In this document: piece after piece, positions 13,101 through 22,729 of the stretch
How positions within the stretch are numbered: the first letter of the stretch is position 1
Layout: each line of letters starts with the position of its first letter
NCBI RefSeq assembly: GCF_028389875.1
Contig: NC_084669.1
Location: 9,323,501 to 9,387,500, forward strand
Length of the DNA: 64,000 nucleotides
Reading direction: 5' to 3'
Source: Rhea pennata
Taxonomy: Eukaryota; Chordata; Aves; Rheiformes; Rheidae
The notes under the pieces: model-generated
What the model was told of the DNA's origin: nothing
What the model saw: only the letters and a program-made list of their open reading frames with translations
Databases searched by the model: none
Translations under genes and position numbers: made by a program

Positions 13101-16100
13101 TTTGTTATCCAGTTGTCTGAATCTGATACTTTTCATACAGAGATGAACTCAACTCAGCTATCAAAAAAGGAGTATTCCTACTATTGCACTGGAAGGTTTT
13201 GCAAAAGCCTGAAACACCAAACAAAATAATATATAATTTAACTACAAAGACTTAATTTCTTTGTAACTTTTTGTCTTTCCCCTTACTAGCAAACCTGATA
13301 ATTTAGTTCCAAAATTTAGTCTTCGTTCAAATGAAAGTTTGTTTCCTCTAGGATTGTTGCATAACTGCCTTAGGGTATAGCCTGTGAAGAAAGAATGTAT
13401 ATAGTGCCTGCCTACCTTCGGCAATATCATATTCTATGTATTCATTGAAATGTCTTGGTGTCTTAATCGGGCCATTTCTCATAAATATTCAAGAAAATAA
13501 AGATTAATCAATAAAAAGTGAGAACCCAAAATTTAGAACACTTGTTCAAAAGTTAAGTGGTCTTAATTCATTTTAGCTTTATCTAAAGGATCCATTAAAT
13601 CAATTTACTCTATTTTAGACTAGAAATAAGGCCATGTTCATTCCAAATATGAGTATTTAGGAAAGTAATGTAATTTTCATTTGAAATGTTAATTCAGATT
13701 TACTTTTGTGAGCCTAGGTAGAAGTATAAATGTAAATCAGACCTCCTGTTTTCAATCATTGGAACAGGTACCAGTGCCCTTAAACCCCACATTTCCATGA
13801 CTAGCTAACCTCCTTTTCTCTATTAAGTTGATGGGGAGCTTTTGTATCTCAGACTGTTGCTTGGTGGGAACCCACGTACTGTTTATCTTCGTGCTAATAT
13901 TAGTAGAAGGCTCCCAGCCATAGGGCAGACTGAGTGGCTTCTATTAAGGGTAAGTTTTGAAAAAGGCTTTTGAGTCTGCAAGAAAATACTGCTTTCTTTA
14001 TTCAGTAAATCAAACTGACTAGTACTTTGAACTAATACTGATGTAAAAAGTTCTTTCCGTGTTGTGGTTTTATGGAAACAGGAGCTGACATGAGACGCAG
14101 ATCAAGTGGAAGAGAGGAGGAAGATGAAGAACTACAGAGACGCCGGCAGCTGCAGGAGGAACAGCTTTTGAAGGTTATTGTAGCGTTGTCTTACATGGTT
14201 GTTTCTGAACACCAACCAAAAAGTGCCTTTTTTTCCATAAATAATTTCTATTAATACCTGATCAGCTTTATTTTATTGCAATATTTTCAATTGCTACTTA
14301 TAGCTCAACTCTGGTCTGGGACAATTGATACTGAAAGAAGAGATGGAAAAAGAGCTTCGTGATAGGTCATCCCTTTCTGCCAGTCGTTACGACTCTCCAG
14401 GTAATTTATACAGGCAATAGACCTAATAATGAACTATGACTGGTTCTAGGAAACCACTTGAAATGTGTGTATGTGTTGTTTTCCCCTGAAAAGTGTGACC
14501 TAACTCATTAGCTGGTTTGGGGAAGGGGGAGAGGGTGATGCTTTTCTTTTTTTTTGATTAGAATTCTTTTTTTAATTAGAGGAAATGTGAGGCTCAAGAT
14601 TCTGAGGCAGTTTCTGGAAGAGAGATTTTCTAATATAGATAAGGAGGGAAGTCAAATATAGCAGTAACTATTACATCATGCATATTTTAGTAGATTGCCT
14701 TATTAAACTACAGTAACATATTTTCTTAAACTGGTGATTCCTATCACTGCTTAGCCTCTCCTCCCAGGCAATGGGTGACAAAGCATGTGAATACAGAGAG
14801 AATGGAGTGTGCTAACCACAACAGCAAATGCTGATCTCTCTCTGGTTACTGGAGTTATGCAGCAGCTGGGAGTATAATTGCTATAAAGTATTACATTTTA
14901 TACTACTTGGAGTAGGTGGGGTAGAAGGAAACTCATAAAAGGTTCAGAGGGTACAGTGAGGTATTATAAACCTTGTAGACCACTTAGGAGAGGGCAGTAC
15001 CAACCTGGGACACTAACAGGGAATCTATCCAGTCAAACAGTGCTAATCTTGTTAGATTTCCCTTGTCCTTTTCCTTGATCCCATCATAAGAAATTACACA
15101 GTGAACCTAAACAACACATTTGTAATACTTTATCTTCATGAGGATTAAAAAGTTATTCTGCTTTGTTCTCTAATCTTTAAGCATTACTTTCAACACAGTG
15201 AAGACCACCTTTGATTTTGATCACAGCAAAATCACAAGTGTCCTTTCTTGATGACCTGCCACCACAGCATGAGAATACTGCATGTAACTTACAGACTGTG
15301 TGGAAGGATGTGATGAATTTGGGGCTGAGATGTTAGTTTCCTAAAGTCAATGTGTCTCAGTTGGTTATGTATGTATATGGTTAGTGCTTTTTAAATTGTT
15401 TTTAGTGCTAGTTGATTCCTCAGATGTTCTTGGGTTTGAGTTTCCATGGAATTTTTTCCAATAAAAGATTTTTCTCTTCCTCATTCAACAGCACATGCTT
15501 CAGCTTCCAAAACTTCTTCTCTCCCTGGCTATGGAAGAAATGGGCTTCATCGGGTAAGAAGATAGCAATTTTAAGAAGAAGAAGTTGTCTTTAATCATGT
15601 GTAGTATTTATTTCCCTGCTAAGTGTATTGAATTTCTTGATCAAACTCACTTATAAAATCGTCTAAGTCAGACAAAATCTAGTTTACCTTCCCACAAACC
15701 AGATTTATTAAAAATGCAAGAAAGCCTATGAAAATGGAGGGAAAAAAGCTTAAAGTAATTTGTTTTCCCCAAAATACCAACCCATTTGTGAAGCCAGCAA
15801 CTGTGAATTTATATGCGTGTCCCCTTTTCCTATTACAGCCAGTGTCTACAGATTTTGGTCAGTACAACAGTTACGGGGATGTGAGTGGCGGAGTTAGAGG
15901 TAAGGCTGAGAAGCTTTTTTTACATGTCACTTTATTATAGAACATGTTAAGACATCTGATCATTTCAACTGTTCTTTTTTAAAGTGATGGATATGATTGC
16001 TTTATATTTTCTCAGTACATTTGAATTTCATCTGGTAAACTTGACAGTTAACTTGAACTCTGAAAATACTTATTAAAAAGCTTGGGTTTATTTTGGTAAA

Positions 16101-19100
16101 TCTGCTGTGTATTGCTGATCCTTTTTTATGCCAAGAGACTACTTAGCACTGGTGCAAATGGAAAGCAGGTAACCTGCAGATAATTAAGAATATGTTTTAA
16201 GTTCTGTTATGCTGTATTCTTTCTCTGAAAATTATGAACCACTGCATGATCTGAAAGAATGAGCTACAGTGAAGAACAGAGCATAATGCATAGTAATCCC
16301 AACACTGCTGATGATTTGCTTTGTGACTTTGAGCTGATTTGATACCAGTCCTTGCCTCATTTTCCCCATCTATAATAAAGTGACAAATAATATTTATCAA
16401 AGTTATAAAACTTTGTTAGTGTTTTGAAATTGTTCAAGCTTATAGAGACAAAAGAGACCAATTACCTAAAAAATGAGACTGAACCCTTCTATCTTAGATA
16501 CCCTATGATCAAACATCTTTTATTCATGCTTCTGTCAATTTATACACTGTGAAGGAAGCCTAGATAACTGCCTGATTGCATAGGCTAGATGAGGTGAATC
16601 CCTTCTACTCATTAAAATATTAATTTGCTATTTATTTACCTGATGGTAGTTTTGTGTGTCTTAATATCTCCAAAGTGACTTGATTTTCTTAGATGAGAAG
16701 CCTTCTTTAAAGGCAAAGAACTACAGTGTTGGGAGTGTTTCACTATTTACAAACTAAGACTAAAAGTAGGAAGGCTCAGTGACCTTAGAGAATCAGGTGA
16801 GATTTTGAAATGATAAACCAGAAAACAAGGATTATCTGGTTGACAGTGACCAATTCCTGACATTCCACACATTAAACCTGATGAGATTTCTCTTTTGCTT
16901 TTCAGATTTCCAGGTAGAGTACAGATTTTCATCAATCAACTGACAACAGAACTAAAAGCATCTACTTTCTTACTGAAGTCTGAATTTCTGCTACAGGGAA
17001 GAGTTTCTTAAGATATTAGTTTTGATTTATCTGCATGTTTAAGCATAAGCAATGATGTAGACTTTTACTAACAAAAAACAAACATAGCCTCAGATACCTC
17101 CTTGTACCTCCCCAGAGCTGCAGTACAAAGGCTCATACTCCAGTTCTGTGACTTCCTCTGTAAAATCCACTGTCTGTTGAAATATGAGTTTCCCGTAATA
17201 GTTCTTTCTGGACAGTTAAGGGTGGATTTTTTTTAGCCTCTCTAGTACTAACCCCTGAGTTGTATAGAAACACTCCTCTAGAGGAAATTTTCTTACATAT
17301 CAGGAGCTCTGAACTCCTTGTTTTTGCCTTGGAATTTGCTTTCTAGCAAAAGAAGGCTGATCAGTAGCTTTCTGTAGTGCTGCCATCACAGATGAGCTAG
17401 TAAGAGATATCCTTGCAAATTCCAACTCTTTTCGCCCAAATCCTGGTTTCAGGATTTTTTTCTAGAGTAGTCATGAGTCTGGGTGGTCCCTCAACAGTCA
17501 CAGTATGAAATGACAATATAAGTAAGGGTTTAAACACTTGGATATATTTCTTATTTGCTATCAAAACAGTGATGGTTGAGAAGAGAATGATAAGGTTGTG
17601 TGTGTGTGGGGGGGGGGGTTGTCCACGTGTTATGGTCAAAATATTATTTTGTTTGGAACAGTACTGTGTCAAAATAGCAACTTTTAACCAGAGAGCTATC
17701 CCTGTTTGGATTCATAGTCAAAATTTCCCATTCTAGAGACAAAAAGAAGGTTGGCAGAGAGGGCCCTGGCAATTCTAAGTGACAGGAAGGACAACCAGAG
17801 GCATAAGAGTGCCTTGTATATGCTGTTGGGTGGGGTCTGAACTAGTGCTTCTGCATATTTGTCCAGAGAAGAACTCTACTTAGTCATTGGAGTGGGAAGG
17901 GACCTGCCACTCCCTGGGGATCTTCTGGTTCATTTGGGAAGTCCTGTTGGTAGGTTCTGTAGAGAGCTCTAACCAGCCCTAGCAGTGAGCAGAAAACTGT
18001 GGTGGCAAAGGAGGGGGTGAAAGAATTTCACAGCATGCCTCAGAGAAGCAATAAGCAGTCCTATATAAGACTAAACCTTAAGATCTGAAAGAACTCTTAG
18101 TGTAAATTCACCTTTGTTTTTACCACTGTTTGAGTGCCTTTACCCTCTGTGTGTGTGACCCACATGTCTGATGTATACCTGTATCTGATGCAGTCCCTCC
18201 CGGATGGTCATGTCCCTGGAATGAGAATGGACAGAGGAGTATCTATGCCTAACATGTTGGAGCCAAAGGCAAGTGCAGATGTTATTCACTTTACTTCAAG
18301 ACAGTGAAGGTTTTACTGTGAAAAGTAGGTGAAATATGAGAAAAGTCCTAATTCCCTTGTTTTACTTTACCTCACCCCAGTCCCTGCTCCTTATGTGCCA
18401 AACCTCTCCCTTTGCTCTGGACTTTCCGATTGTGGGTATTAGTGTTTAGCCAGGCTGAGGGTAGCCAAAATGTGCAGAGGAGGCCTTCCCAGAGAGAAAA
18501 TGAAGATACTGAACATGCTCAATAGCTACTCCTTCTGTTAAACTTTCGATAACCAAAATTGCAGGGCAAACTTAATGGGAGAGTGTCAATTCCATTAAGT
18601 TTGAAAAGCAATGCAGAATATTGTGGCTCACAACATGCTGCTGAGGCTATCTTGTTTTAACAGTTAATGAAAAATGCGTATCTTTATCCCAGATAGGCAT
18701 CTAGATATCTTTCTGGATCTGGTATTCATCTCATCTTTCAGCAATGTCAAATTCCCTATATAAGAAATTCTTTAGGAGATTTGTTGAAAAAAGAAGCAGT
18801 ATCAACTGAATATGAGTTAGGATATAAACTACTATGCTTTCACAGCTATCTTTAGGGATGTCTGAATCAAAAATGAACAGTAATATATATAGAGATTCAA
18901 CTAGGGCTGTGTTTTAAATCTTGTAACTTTCTCTACTGCTGGTGAAACGTCTGAGAAATCATGATTTTTACCAAAATTATAAGGATCAATATTTCTGCCA
19001 GTAAAGTGAGCAGCTCTTTTTGCAAACCAGATTACTACTTGTGCTTCCAAGTCACCTCCAGACAAACTGTACAAGGCAATAACCATAGCTTTATAATTTG

Positions 19101-22100
19101 AGACCCCAATGCAATGTATATTAATGAGTGTTCATATATATTATGTACATATAACCTTGGGGATATCCCCAGCTCCTGAGATACTGTTTTTTATTTCAAA
19201 TAATTCCTCTCTCAGTGCAATAGAAATTCTTACAGCCACCACTGCTATTGATGCACCCAGTGATTTGGAATGTTATTTTGGGTGACAAATTCTGTCTTGT
19301 TACTAGTGGTAAAATTTATGGGATTTTTTGTGAGACAATAGGTCACTTTTCCATTCATATTTCAAAGGTTATGCCTTAAAAGGTTATGTTGTATGAATTG
19401 GCAGTAGTTTTGTTCATTTCAATGGTGCAAGACCAACTTCAACCTGCTAAGATGAAAAAGGCCAACTCAAAGTCAGTACGAAAAACCTGGGAAGTGAAAA
19501 TAAGTAAACCGTAACATGATCAAAGCTTACAAAATGGTATTCCAGAAAGGACAGAATTTGTGCATCCTGACAGCCCAGACTGAAAAATGTTTTGCTCTGA
19601 ATACATAAGTATAAAATGTACTTATGCTCTCAGACCTTGACTTAAACTCTGCCTGTTTAAATATTATGAAAGGTTACTTTTTAGTTTACTATGATGCTGT
19701 GTATGGTAGCCATTTTCAATATAGAACGTAAACAATGTAATTAAAAATATAGACTGCATTGTACAACTGTGAGAATGTCAGAATCTAAGAGTCCTATCTT
19801 ACAATTGGTATGTAAACACACATTATTTAAATTATTATTACTTACAATAAACTCATTGGTGTGTTCATGATGCCTGAATCTTATTTGTTATATTTCTGGA
19901 AAGTTCATTGGGTTAATTGGTGACAATGGAATGAACTTAATTGCCCAGGACCACCCTCGGAGTTAATTAGATGGGATTTCTTCTGTTAGAATGACAGTGG
20001 AATTAATAGCATTTGATGATCACTTAGATGCCTCTCCAGAGAAGTTTTGGTGGTCTTGCTGTTGTTCCCAGTGGCCAGGTATCTGAATCAGTAAAAAAAA
20101 GACTGTAAATACCAGTAAAAGCTAAGCCAGTTCCCATTGAAGTCTGTGGAAAGACTTTCATTGACTTCAGTGAGGGTTAAATGAGAACCTCACTGAAAAT
20201 GCCATTGTCCTGCTCCGCAGGGAGAAATGAAATGAGAACTGTAGGGAGGTTCTGTCAGAAGGGATGTGAGCTCTCTAAGTCTTTCCAGGCATTCACTGAA
20301 GTCTGGGTCTGAGGTAAAAGGCTAAAACAGAGAATTTTATTTACCAATCATGATTCCAGGAAACTGATTTTAGGCACTTTATTTTCTGAATTTCTTTCTA
20401 GGTGGTATTGTTTCTGTTGGGGTAGCCTGTTCCGAGGCCAGCAGACAGTAAACATTTTACTTCAAACAGAGAACCTGTCTGTATGAGTAAATGAAACATG
20501 ACTCTTTTTTGCATTCACAAATTATTTATTAGCCAGTAACTGATTTTGTATAAGTTCTGGGCATTCTTTGCAATGTAAAGGAAAATCAAAGGAAATACTG
20601 GCTGATGTGCTGGATGGATGCAGAAGCAGATGAAGACATGTAAGATAAATATGTCTACAAAAGCTTCTCCTTTAATCTGTCTGTGTATGTCACAGCCAGC
20701 AAGCACAGTGGGGGCTTCTTCAAGTTCTGTAACAATCAAAAATGGCAAGGAAAATAATCTGATTAATTCCATTGAATGCAGTGGCCCCCACTGATGAATA
20801 TCTTTCTTGTTCAGAGTTGCTGCTTTTTCTGATGTACTTTGATGTGGTACTTTCGTGTACTTTTTTAAAAATCCTCTAAGCATATGCTTCCTTAGAGTTC
20901 TCCATGTTTTGACAACCATCAGTCAGACCCACAGTGAGTACCCACTATATTTGCCTTATTAAACTCTAAATTCACCCATCAGTGGGTGAGAAAGTTTATA
21001 AAGTTTATTGACTAGAGAGGAACTCTGTCTGATCAAAGCCAGCCTATGTATTATACACTCTATAATAACCAGTGATATGGGCACACACAGCCACACAGTG
21101 GCTCTACAAAACAAGGTGGTTTGGGATTGGTATTAAACAAGAAGTTCTTACGCTATCCAGATTGGCTTCTCTTTCATGCAACATAAAAGAAAACAAAGTT
21201 CTGATTTCCTTTGAAAAAAAAGAAAGCAAATGTTTGTGTGGTTATGAAAATAAGACATGTTCTTTCTGCTTTAGAATGTAAATACATCTCTTTTTCCCCC
21301 TTTTATACATTGTTAACAGATTTTTCCATATGAAATGCTCATGGTGACCAACAGAGGGCGAAATAAAATTCTAAAAGATGTAGACAGAACCAGGCTTGAG
21401 GTAAGAAAAGCAAGTTCCTAAATGATCTTTCCTACTGAAGTTTTTTGTTTTTGTACACGTGAAAGCTCAAACATTGAAGTGTGGTTCCTTGTTACACTGG
21501 GAAGATTTCTCAGCATTAGACAGAGAAGCAGAAGTTGGACAGCAGGAAGAAAGGGCAGCATCCCCACAAACAATTCCAGGCCTGGAGCTCCATGTTTAAG
21601 ACTAGGAGTATGTATGCCTCCCTGCTCCTGGACAGAGCTGCTCAGAAGTCCCTTATGTGTTAAGCAATTTCTAGGAGTCAAGTCAGTACCAGTTATTCTT
21701 GAGGAGCTGAAGTCTGCCTTTCCCTAACTCATCCATAAGTCCTCTGAGTTCATTAAGCTGGCTGATATCCAAATGAGGATTTAAATCTCTGCCAACAAAT
21801 AAAAAATGTTTACAATTTTGTGGATTAGAGAGATCTAATCAGTCTAGCGGAAGTACTTGGCCAAGGATGTTTAAATCACTTGTAGTTAATTAATCTTGAG
21901 AAGAATGAAAGGGGCCACAAGAATTCATGTAAGTACCATTTATGCATGTTTTTAGGCAAGCATATGATCGCTAAGCAGGATTCAACTTTGTGTTAAATTA
22001 GTGCGACAGGCAGAGACCTTCCCTATCCAATGCACTCTAAAGCAGTTGAACAAGACGCATAACCAGTGCACCAAACAGTACAAATATATATTTCATCCCC

Positions 22101-22729
22101 AGTAGTGCAGTGTGCTGCTTAGTTCAACTAACTACACATTTTCTGTCTCAGAACTTAGGCTGTAGTATGTCCAACCTGCAGCCCTTCTGAAGAGCTCTCC
22201 TGGAACCCAGTGTCTGTTTGAAATTCCATATGTCAAAGGAGATGACTAACTAAAGCCTGGGATGGGACAAAGAAGAGCTATTTTTGCTCTGTTCTCCCAA
22301 TGCTTGCTTGGTGACTCCAGGCAAAAATTTTCTTGTCTTTCACGTATCCTGAGACTGAAATAGTGGTCCTGATCTCCTTTGTAAACTTTTCTGACTTAAT
22401 CAAATTGCTAGAGGGGACCAAAATGTTACTGGTTCATTAATGGCCAATGAGAATGTGGATCGCTGTGTCACCAAAGTGTTACTGTTTTGTCAAGCTCCTA
22501 TCAATAGGTCCTGCAATGACTCTCACACAGTGAAATTAAATCCCTAAGGCATTCCTATCTTATGTTGTTTCTGTATGGCTTTGACTGACCCTTGCCTTTT
22601 CTCCCTTTTTCCCAGCGTCACTTAGCACCTGAAGTTTTTCAAGAAATATTTGGCATGACAATACAGGAGTTTGACAAGTTACCTCTCTGGCGACGCAACG
22701 ACATGAAGAAAAAAGCAAAACTCTTTTAA
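7008..22729 (+). CDS. ABLIM1: ABLIM1, actin-binding LIM protein 1: C-terminal 295 residues in 11 exons
   Basis: The protein is an actin-binding scaffold of the cytoskeleton. Family members have four N-terminal LIM domains, a disordered dematin-like region and a C-terminal villin headpiece that binds F-actin. Only the C-terminal part is in this window. Coding exons are 7008-7112, 9425-9472, 11749-11895, 14082-14173, 14304-14400, 15492-15553, 15839-15899, 16906-16913, 18194-18268, 21320-21400 and 22616-22729. They total 890 nt: two bases finishing a codon begun upstream, then 295 codons and TAA. Every junction keeps the frame. Recognisable ABLIM1 motifs are [52 protein letters not shown] and the C-terminus [13 protein letters not shown]. 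The C-terminus, as I remember the paralogues, fits ABLIM1 better than ABLIM2 or ABLIM3. AFAP1L2 follows downstream on the same strand, as in human. Name is from memory of the family, not a search. Confidence 0.95.
7113..9424 (+). other. ABLIM1: ABLIM1 intron
   Basis: This is a GT-AG intron of 2312 nt. Besides the MITE-like fossil at 7395-7480 I see only unique AT-rich sequence. Open frames here (for example 7676-7951) lack splice phase and protein similarity to the gene. Confidence 0.8.
7395..7480. repeat. MITE-like archosaur/amniote DNA-transposon fossil
   Basis: The segment starts GGGCCCGATTCTTCTC, then has ACCAGTGTAAC, TTTGGAGGAATT and GATTTACAGTGG. This order matches an abundant old amniote palindromic repeat whose ends read like GGGCCTGATTCT and whose interior reads like TTACACCAGTGTAAATC. 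The copy is diverged. The exact family name (for example Chompy-type) was not verified. Confidence 0.5.
9425..9472 (+). CDS. ABLIM1: ABLIM1 exon 2 of 11 visible ([11 protein letters not shown])
   Basis: The acceptor is ACAG ending at 9424 and the donor is GTAAAT. The split codon G|AT gives Asp, followed by [15 protein letters not shown] (visible residues 35-50) and one leftover base. This is a signature stretch of ABLIM proteins in the region that Pfam calls the AbLIM anchor. Confidence 0.95.
9473..11748 (+). other. ABLIM1: ABLIM1 intron
   Basis: This is a GT-AG intron of 2276 nt made of AT-rich unique sequence. No repeat family or alternative exon was recognised. Confidence 0.8.
11749..11895 (+). 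CDS. ABLIM1: ABLIM1 exon 3 of 11 visible
   Basis: The acceptor is CCATCTAG and the donor is GTATGC. It encodes [30 protein letters not shown] and [15 protein letters not shown] (visible residues 51-99), then one base of a Gly codon. The [12 protein letters not shown] motif is characteristic of ABLIM1. The open frame on the opposite strand (11745-12107) is an antisense shadow of this exon. Confidence 0.95.
   Translation: MQLLWQHRASLLRISSSPPSSQQPMHQHPTRYQRLRRTTGQVLPPLRP
11896..14081 (+). other. ABLIM1: ABLIM1 intron
   Basis: This is a GT-AG intron of 2186 nt. It contains the exact-looking 20-bp tandem duplication at 12794-12833. The rest is AT-rich unique sequence. Confidence 0.8.
12794..12833. 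repeat. 20-bp tandem duplication
   Basis: The unit GTGGTAACTGCAGCATTATT occurs twice head to tail. The second copy differs only in its last base. It lies inside an ABLIM1 intron. Confidence 0.9.
14082..14173 (+). CDS. ABLIM1: ABLIM1 exon 4 of 11 visible (charged helix)
   Basis: The acceptor is AACAG. The split Gly codon is followed by [17 protein letters not shown] and [13 protein letters not shown] (visible residues 100-130), a highly charged segment likely to be helical. RRRSSG looks like a basophilic kinase site (inference). The exon ends in AAG in phase 0. Its donor, GTTATT, is weak because it lacks the usual A/G at +3 and G at +5. Confidence 0.93.
14174..14303 (+). other. ABLIM1: short ABLIM1 intron (130 nt)
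   Basis: This is the shortest intron in the visible gene. It begins GTTATT and ends CTTATAG. Read through, it would add 26 residues to the frame and then reach a TAA at 14252-14254. Confidence 0.88.
14304..14400 (+). CDS. ABLIM1: ABLIM1 exon 5 of 11 visible
   Basis: It encodes [16 protein letters not shown] and [16 protein letters not shown] (visible residues 131-162), continuing the charged helix from the previous exon into a Ser-rich stretch. The donor is GTAATT and one base (G) is carried over. Confidence 0.95.
14401..15491 (+). other. ABLIM1: ABLIM1 intron
   Basis: This is a GT-AG intron of 1091 nt. It is purine-rich near 14520-14640; nothing else was recognised. Confidence 0.8.
15492..15553 (+). 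CDS. ABLIM1: ABLIM1 exon 6 of 11 visible ([11 protein letters not shown])
   Basis: The acceptor is TTCAACAG and the donor is GTAAGA. The split Ala codon is followed by [20 protein letters not shown] (visible residues 163-183), ending in phase 0. The [11 protein letters not shown] motif is strongly conserved in ABLIM1. Confidence 0.95.
15554..15838 (+). other. ABLIM1: ABLIM1 intron
   Basis: This is a GT-AG intron of 285 nt with a pyrimidine tract (CCCCTTTTCC) before the acceptor. It has no other features. Confidence 0.85.
15839..15899 (+). CDS. ABLIM1: ABLIM1 exon 7 of 11 visible ([15 protein letters not shown])
   Basis: It encodes [20 protein letters not shown] (visible residues 184-203) and leaves one base (G). 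The donor is GTAAGG. The phase-1 end cannot be joined directly to the phase-0 exon at 18194, which points to an exon in between. Confidence 0.95.
15900..16905 (+). other. ABLIM1: ABLIM1 intron
   Basis: This is a GT-AG intron of 1006 nt that contains a MIR-type SINE fossil at 16281-16435. It ends in the pyrimidine-rich tract TCTCTTTTGCTTTTCAG. Confidence 0.82.
16281..16435 (+). repeat. MIR/CORE-type SINE fossil
   Basis: The order TAGTAATCCCAACACTGCTG, then TTTGCTTTGTGAC, TGCCTCATTTTCCCCATCTA and AATAATATTTATC follows the MIR consensus. In that consensus 'tagtcccagctctgccac' precedes 'tgtgaccttgggcaag', then 'cctcagtttccccatctgta' and an 'aataatac' run. The copy is old and diverged, as expected for this family in a sauropsid genome. 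Confidence 0.62.
16906..16913 (+). CDS. ABLIM1: ABLIM1 exon 8 of 11 visible: 8-nt microexon
   Basis: The exon is ATTTCCAG, between the acceptor TTTTCAG and the donor GTAGAG. With the carried-over G it encodes Asp-Phe-Gln (visible residues 204-206), matching Asp-Tyr-Gln in the human protein as I remember it. It is needed to bring phase 1 back to phase 0: without it, the next exon is read in the wrong frame and hits TAA after 19 codons. It is far too short to appear as an open frame. Confidence 0.88.
16914..18193 (+). other. ABLIM1: ABLIM1 intron
   Basis: This is a GT-AG intron of 1280 nt. It includes a (TG)n run followed by 11 consecutive G bases near 17596-17618. No alternative exon was recognised. 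Confidence 0.8.
17596..17618. repeat. TG run followed by an 11-G homopolymer
   Basis: A short (TG)n stretch runs straight into 11 consecutive G bases, then TTGTCC. Such a tract is unstable in length and prone to sequencing error. Confidence 0.9.
18194..18268 (+). CDS. ABLIM1: ABLIM1 exon 9 of 11 visible; ends at a GC donor
   Basis: The acceptor is CTGATGCAG. It encodes [15 protein letters not shown] and [10 protein letters not shown] (visible residues 207-231), exactly 25 codons in phase 0. The next bases are GCAAGT, so the intron begins with GC and not GT; the flanking AAG|GCAAGT otherwise matches the donor consensus perfectly. The next exon (21320) also starts in phase 0 and continues the known protein order. 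Confidence 0.94.
18269..21319 (+). other. ABLIM1: ABLIM1 intron (GC-AG)
   Basis: At 3051 nt this is the longest complete intron in the visible gene. It starts GCAAGT and ends GTTAACAG. It holds an AT-rich segment with clustered homeodomain- and SOX-like sites (19908-20010) and a MITE-like fossil (20121-20200). The 134-codon open frame on the minus strand at 20515-20919 has no recognisable protein content. Confidence 0.82.
20121..20200. repeat. MITE-like fossil with internal inverted repeat
   Basis: The sequence has CCATTGAAGTCTGTGG, then AAGACTTTCATTGACTTCAG. CATTGAAGTC and GACTTCAGTG form an imperfect stem. This matches the 'cccattgaagtcaatgg ... cattgacttcaatggg' core found in old amniote repeats. 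Confidence 0.45.
21320..21400 (+). CDS. ABLIM1: ABLIM1 exon 10 of 11 visible (start of villin headpiece)
   Basis: It encodes [16 protein letters not shown] and [11 protein letters not shown] (visible residues 232-258). This is the N-terminal subdomain of the villin headpiece: the PYE..L......LP/L.DVD.TRLE pattern is shared with dematin and villin. The acceptor is GTTAACAG and the donor is GTAAGA. Both ends are in phase 0. Confidence 0.96.
21401..22615 (+). other. ABLIM1: ABLIM1 last intron
   Basis: This is a GT-AG intron of 1215 nt ending in a strong pyrimidine tract (CTCCCTTTTTCCCAG). The open frames near 21418-21727 on both strands show no known protein. A weak MIR-like phrase (GGTGACTCCAGGCAAAAATT) occurs near 22310. 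Confidence 0.8.
22616..22729 (+). CDS. ABLIM1: ABLIM1 terminal coding exon (villin headpiece core)
   Basis: It encodes 37 residues starting [14 protein letters not shown] and ending [15 protein letters not shown], then TAA (visible residues 259-295). This is the C-terminal headpiece subdomain: hydrophobic Phe residues, the conserved Leu-x-x-Trp, and the basic KKxKLF tail implicated in F-actin binding. The acceptor is TTTCCCAG. The wording [10 protein letters not shown] and [12 protein letters not shown] favours ABLIM1 over the other ABLIM paralogues. Confidence 0.97.
   Translation, partial: RHLAPEVFQEIFGMTIQEFDKLPLWRRNDMKKKAKLF

Noticed and set aside
14072-14254. Reading 14072-14254 as a stand-alone small gene
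   Set aside because: The start ATG lies in the intron; the meaningful part is ABLIM1 exon 4 and the tail is intron read-through.
20515-20919. 134-codon minus-strand open frame inside an ABLIM1 intron
   Set aside because: No recognisable protein, promoter or splice signals; chance open frame.
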